Origin: an uncultured Bacteroidota bacterium
GTDB lineage: Bacteria; Bacteroidota; Bacteroidia; Flavobacteriales; Flavobacteriaceae
DNA length: 8,797 nt
Reading direction: 5' to 3'
Assembly (NCBI GenBank): GCA_903888655.1
Contig: CAISUR010000006.1
Location: forward strand, 1 to 8,797
The position numbers were made by a program, and so were the translations under genes. Shown in pieces: positions 6,509 through 8,797 of the stretch. Numbering within the stretch: the first letter of the stretch is position 1; the number at the start of each line of letters is the position of its first letter. A model generated the notes under the pieces. The model saw nothing but the letters and a program-made list of their open reading frames with translations. It did no database searches and was not told where the DNA came from.

Positions 6509-7375
6509 TTATCTTGATTTAAAATAACCCAACAACTTGCTTACATAACTTTCATCAACTCTTGTGTTAACAGTTCCTGAACCACATTTTGAAAAAATAT
6601 CTTTGAAATAAGTTGCTTTCTCTTGATAATTTTTCTCATAGTTCATTCTGACATTCTTCGAGCTGGTGTCAACTACAAGAATTTCTCCCGATTCGGCATC
6701 TTCCATTTCTACCATTCCTATGTTCGGCATTTTCTCTTCACGAATATCATATACTCGAATACCGGTTATATCGTGTTTCTTTCCTGCAATTTTTAATGTT
6801 TTTTCATAATCATCATCCACTATAAAATCGGAAATCATAAACACAATGGCTTTTTTCTTTTGAGTAGCCGATAAAAATTTCAAGGCTTGTGATAAATCCG
6901 TTTTTCGACTTTTAGGTTGAAATTCGATTAATTCACGAATGATTCTCAAAACATGTGACTTCCCTTTTTTAGGTGGAATATACAATTCAATAGCATCCGA
7001 AAATAAAATCAAACCAATTTTATCATTGTTTTGAGTAGCCGAAAATGCCATAGTTGCGGCAATTTCAGTTACGATTTCACTTTTTAATTGGTTTTTTGTA
7101 CCGAAACTTTCTGAACCCGAAACATCTACCATTAACATCATGGTCAATTCTCGTTCTTCCTCAAAAACTTTTACATAAGGTTCATTGTAACGAGCCGTAA
7201 CATTCCAATCAATGGCACGAATATCATCTCCAAATTGGTATTGACGCACTTCAGAAAAGGTCATTCCACGTCCTTTAAAAGACGTATGATATTCTCCCGA
7301 AAAAATATGATCGCTCAATCTTCGGGTCTTGATTTCAATTTTACGAACTTTTTTAAGTAGGTCTTTTGTTTCCAT
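6509..7375 (-). CDS. DUF58 / vWA-fold cytoplasmic protein, MoxR partner
   Basis: This 288-residue soluble protein has no signal peptide or membrane segment. The DUF58 hallmark covers about 27-62: G-E-Y-H-T-S-F-K-G-R-G, then the V-R-Q-Y-Q-F-G-D-D-I-R-A-I-D-W-N segment. It is followed by a vWA-type fold with D84-V-S-G-S88, T159-D160 and S182-D183. The MIDAS-like residues are present, so metal binding is plausible. Genes of this family almost always lie next to moxR, and the protein is generally thought to be a client or adaptor of the MoxR ATPase. Here it lies second in the operon, 86 nt after moxR across an inverted heptamer repeat, and 5 nt before the BatD-like gene. The start at 7375 agrees with the usual family N-terminus (short helix ending in basic residues before G-E-Y). 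Confidence 0.93.
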   Translation of the reverse strand: METKDLLKKVRKIEIKTRRLSDHIFSGEYHTSFKGRGMTFSEVRQYQFGDDIRAIDWNVTARYNEPYVKVFEEERELTMMLMVDVSGSESFGTKNQLKSEIVTEIAATMAFSATQNNDKIGLILFSDAIELYIPPKKGKSHVLRIIRELIEFQPKSRKTDLSQALKFLSATQKKKAIVFMISDFIVDDDYEKTLKIAGKKHDITGIRVYDIREEKMPNIGMVEMEDAESGEILVVDTSSKNVRMNYEKNYQEKATYFKDIFSKCGSGTVNTRVDESYVSKLLGYFKSR

Positions 7376-7383
7376 TTTTATTC

Positions 7384-7456
7384 AGTTGTCGGTTGTCTGT
7401 TGTTGGTTGTCAGTTTAGCAGAATTACTGCCAACTGATAACTGATAACTGTCAACT
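7384..7456. repeat. Imperfect inverted repeat built of 7-bp units (moxR-DUF58 gap)
   Basis: The left arm reads as heptamers AGTTGTC, GGTTGTC, TGTTGTT, GGTTGTC and AGTT (7384-7415). The right arm reads ACTGCCA, ACTGATA, ACTGATA, ACTGTCA and ACT (7426-7456). The right arm reverse-complemented gives AGTTGAC, AGTTATC, AGTTATC and AGTTGGC, the same unit. Pairing 7384-7414 with 7426-7456 leaves an 11-nt loop: 23 Watson-Crick pairs, 5 G-T positions and 3 mismatches. The G-T positions would be G-U pairs only in a plus-strand RNA; in the operon mRNA they become A-C mismatches. It fills nearly the whole 86-nt gap and has no coding potential. It looks like a dispersed intergenic repeat, possibly affecting the ratio of moxR to downstream genes. 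Confidence 0.8.
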
Positions 7457-7461
7457 AAAAT

Positions 7462-8466
7462 TTAAGGTACTTCAATTTCGTTTACAATTTTGTTGATGAT
7501 TTCAACCGAAGTGATGTTTTCTGCTTCCGCTTCATAAGTAACACCAATTCTATGACGCAACACATCATGAACTACTGCACGAACATCTTCTGGAATTACA
7601 TAACCACGACGTTTGATAAAAGCATAACATTTGGCAGCAGTCGCTAAATTGATACTTCCACGAGGTGAAGCTCCGAAACTGATTAATGGTTTTAATCTTT
7701 CTAATTTATATTTTTCAGGGAAACGCGTAGCAAAAACAATATCTAAAATGTATTTTTCTATTTTTTCATCCATATACACTTCACGTACGGCTTCTTGAGC
7801 GCGTAAAATCTGGTCAACCGAAACTACTTGATTTACTTTTTCATAAGAACCTTTCAAGTTTTGACGAATTACCATTCGCTCTTCATCCATTTTTGGATAA
7901 TCGATAACGGTTTTCAACATGAAACGGTCTACTTGTGCTTCTGGTAATGGATACGTTCCTTCTTGCTCAATTGGATTTTGAGTAGCCAAAACTAAAAATG
8001 GTCGGTCTAATTTAAACGTAGTATCGCCAATGGTTACTTGTTTTTCTTGCATGGCTTCCAACAAAGCCGATTGTACTTTGGCTGGCGCACGATTGATCTC
8101 ATCTGCCAAAACAAAATTCGCAAAAATGGGTCCTTTTTTTATTGAAAATTCATTGGCTTTAATGTTATAAATCATGGTACCAATTACGTCGGCAGGCAAT
8201 AAATCGGGTGTAAACTGAATTCGACTAAAGCTACCAGCAATAGCTTGTGATAATGTATTTATAGCTAATGTTTTTGCCAAACCAGGAACCCCTTCAAGCA
8301 AGATATGTCCTTGTCCTAAAAGTCCAATTAGTAATCGTTCTACCATGTGTTTTTGACCCACAATTACTTTGTTCATTTCCATAGTAAGTAAGTCAATAAA
8401 AGCACTTTCTCTTTCTATCTTTTCATTAATTGCTCTAATGTCTAAAGCAGCAACATTTTCTTCCAT
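7462..8466 (-). CDS. moxR: MoxR-family AAA+ ATPase
   Basis: The protein has 334 residues, normal for MoxR. Motifs in order: Walker A G59-V-P-G-L-A-K-T66, Walker B L120-A-D-E-I-N-R126, sensor 1 A161-T-Q-N-P165, the G170-T-Y-P-L-P-E-A-Q-V-D-R-F182 segment with arginine R181, and sensor 2 G265-A-S-P-R-G-S with R269. All ATPase residues are intact. There is no signal peptide, so it is cytoplasmic. MoxR proteins are hexameric ATP-driven chaperone-like factors that work with vWA-domain proteins; this window supplies three (DUF58 protein, BatA, BatB). It is the first gene of the operon, so its upstream region should carry the main promoter. The N-terminus through 8466 is kept because it supplies the usual helical lead-in (residues 10-35) before V-I-V-G-Q. 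The symbol is used in the generic family sense. Confidence 0.96.
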   Translation of the reverse strand: MEENVAALDIRAINEKIERESAFIDLLTMEMNKVIVGQKHMVERLLIGLLGQGHILLEGVPGLAKTLAINTLSQAIAGSFSRIQFTPDLLPADVIGTMIYNIKANEFSIKKGPIFANFVLADEINRAPAKVQSALLEAMQEKQVTIGDTTFKLDRPFLVLATQNPIEQEGTYPLPEAQVDRFMLKTVIDYPKMDEERMVIRQNLKGSYEKVNQVVSVDQILRAQEAVREVYMDEKIEKYILDIVFATRFPEKYKLERLKPLISFGASPRGSINLATAAKCYAFIKRRGYVIPEDVRAVVHDVLRHRIGVTYEAEAENITSVEIINKIVNEIEVP

Positions 8467-8636
8467 AAATTCTATTTTTATAGTATTTTAAAGGTTCCAA
8501 ATTTTAACATTTCAAAATTGAAGATTTTAACACTAATAGAATGTTAATAATGCGTTAAAACTTACATTCAATTCCAATTTTTAAGGATGATTTATGATTT
8601 TGTTTTAGTAATTTTAGGCTTTTTAATAGAAAGCAC
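8467..8636. promoter_or_regulatory. Divergent intergenic region between the Bat operon and an aldo/keto reductase gene
   Basis: These 170 AT-rich bases separate moxR (leftward) from the reductase gene (rightward) and must hold both promoters unless transcription enters from outside. I looked for the Bacteroidota promoter (TTTG near -33, TAnnTTTG near -7). Partial -7 matches exist: TGATTTTG at 8595-8602 rightward, and CAATTTTG leftward at 8513-8520. Neither has a TTG at the proper spacing, so no promoter is assigned. An inverted TTTTAAC repeat inside the region is listed separately. Confidence 0.5.
8525..8560. repeat. Inverted repeat TTTTAACAC / GCGTTAAAA, candidate operator
   Basis: Arms at 8525-8533 and 8552-8560 are complementary at 8 of 9 positions, with an 18-bp spacer. 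A further ATTTTAACA copy lies at 8501-8509, 23 bp before the same 9-mer at 8524-8532. In a region this AT-rich such words can arise by chance. The location between two divergent genes is the main reason to note it. Confidence 0.3.
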
Positions 8637-8797
8637 ATGAAAACTTCTTTATCTCCGATAATTGCTGGAACAATGAATTGGGGAATTTGGGATAAAACCC
8701 TATCCACTTCCGAAATGAGTCACTTAATCAATATCTGTATTGAAAATAAGATTACCTCATTTGATCATGCTGATATTTATGGAGATTACACTACTGA
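8637..8797 (+). CDS. Aldo/keto reductase, YdhF-like (N-terminal fragment, cut by window edge)
   Basis: The first 53 codons of a plus-strand gene are visible. They begin MKTSLSPIIAGTMNWG and run to F-D-H-A-D-I-Y-G-D-Y-T. The segment S41-F-D43-H-A-D-I-Y48-G matches the first catalytic block of aldo/keto reductases, with D43 and the proton-donating Y48; the lysine and histidine of the tetrad lie beyond the window. F-D-H-A-D-I-Y-G followed by Y-T resembles the E. coli YdhF subgroup, which uses NADPH to reduce carbonyl compounds; substrate is not predictable. An in-frame TGA at 8595-8597 and no other ATG before 8637 fix the start. AGAAAG (8628-8633) just upstream may be a weak ribosome binding site. 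The gene diverges from the Bat operon, so it is probably functionally independent. Confidence 0.88.
   Translation, partial: MKTSLSPIIAGTMNWGIWDKTLSTSEMSHLINICIENKITSFDHADIYGDYTT

Noticed and set aside
8467..8636. Definite Bacteroidota-type promoters for moxR and the reductase gene
   Set aside because: Only partial -7 matches (7 of 8) were found and none had a TTG at the proper -33 distance.
1..8797. Insertion sequences, phage genes, tRNA or rRNA genes
   Set aside because: No transposase, integrase, tRNA-like cloverleaf or rRNA-like segment was seen; nearly all sequence is accounted for by the operon genes.

Overview
The window is AT-rich and carries the hallmarks of a Flavobacteriaceae (Bacteroidota) chromosome, most likely Flavobacterium or a close relative. 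The gene set is the Bacteroidota Bat (Bacteroides aerotolerance) locus. Start codons are preceded by A-rich stretches rather than clear Shine-Dalgarno sites, and lipid- and lysine-rich proteins with short 18-residue signal peptides ending in A-Q are frequent. The genus is an inference by eye.

Layout: everything from about 8466 down to position 1 is on the minus strand and reads as one operon: moxR (AAA+ ATPase) - DUF58/vWA protein - 550-residue BatD-like/DUF4381-like membrane protein - batA - batB - batC - batD - then the first 31 codons of a GxxExxY-family gene cut by the window edge. Junctions are tight: 5 nt between the DUF58 gene and the 550-residue gene, a TAATG overlap into batA, 27 nt batB-batC, 39 nt batC-batD. 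The exceptions are 86 nt (moxR/DUF58) and 70 nt (batA/batB), and both of these are filled with 7-bp-period repeats. On the far right a divergent plus-strand gene, the N-terminus of a YdhF-like aldo/keto reductase, begins at 8637 behind a 170-nt intergenic region that should hold the promoters of both transcripts.

How the parts fit: MoxR and the DUF58 protein are cytoplasmic (ATPase plus soluble vWA partner). BatA and BatB place MIDAS-bearing vWA domains on the periplasmic side between membrane helices. BatC is an exported TPR protein with a long Lys/Asp linker. BatD and the 550-residue protein have periplasmic beta-rich domains, a membrane helix and a helical cytoplasmic domain. The likely picture is an envelope-spanning assembly or chaperone complex driven by MoxR; the historic link to oxygen tolerance in Bacteroides fragilis is not a demonstrated mechanism.

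Most interesting points: (i) the 550-residue protein and BatD look like paralogues along their shared architecture, with matching C-terminal helical motifs; (ii) the 550-residue protein has an additional second membrane helix and a C-terminal domain of about 190 residues; (iii) heptameric repeat arrays occupy both long gaps in the operon, one being a 31-bp-arm imperfect inverted repeat; (iv) no batE follows batD, a GxxExxY gene takes its place. No entirely new system is evident: this is a known locus with unusual details.
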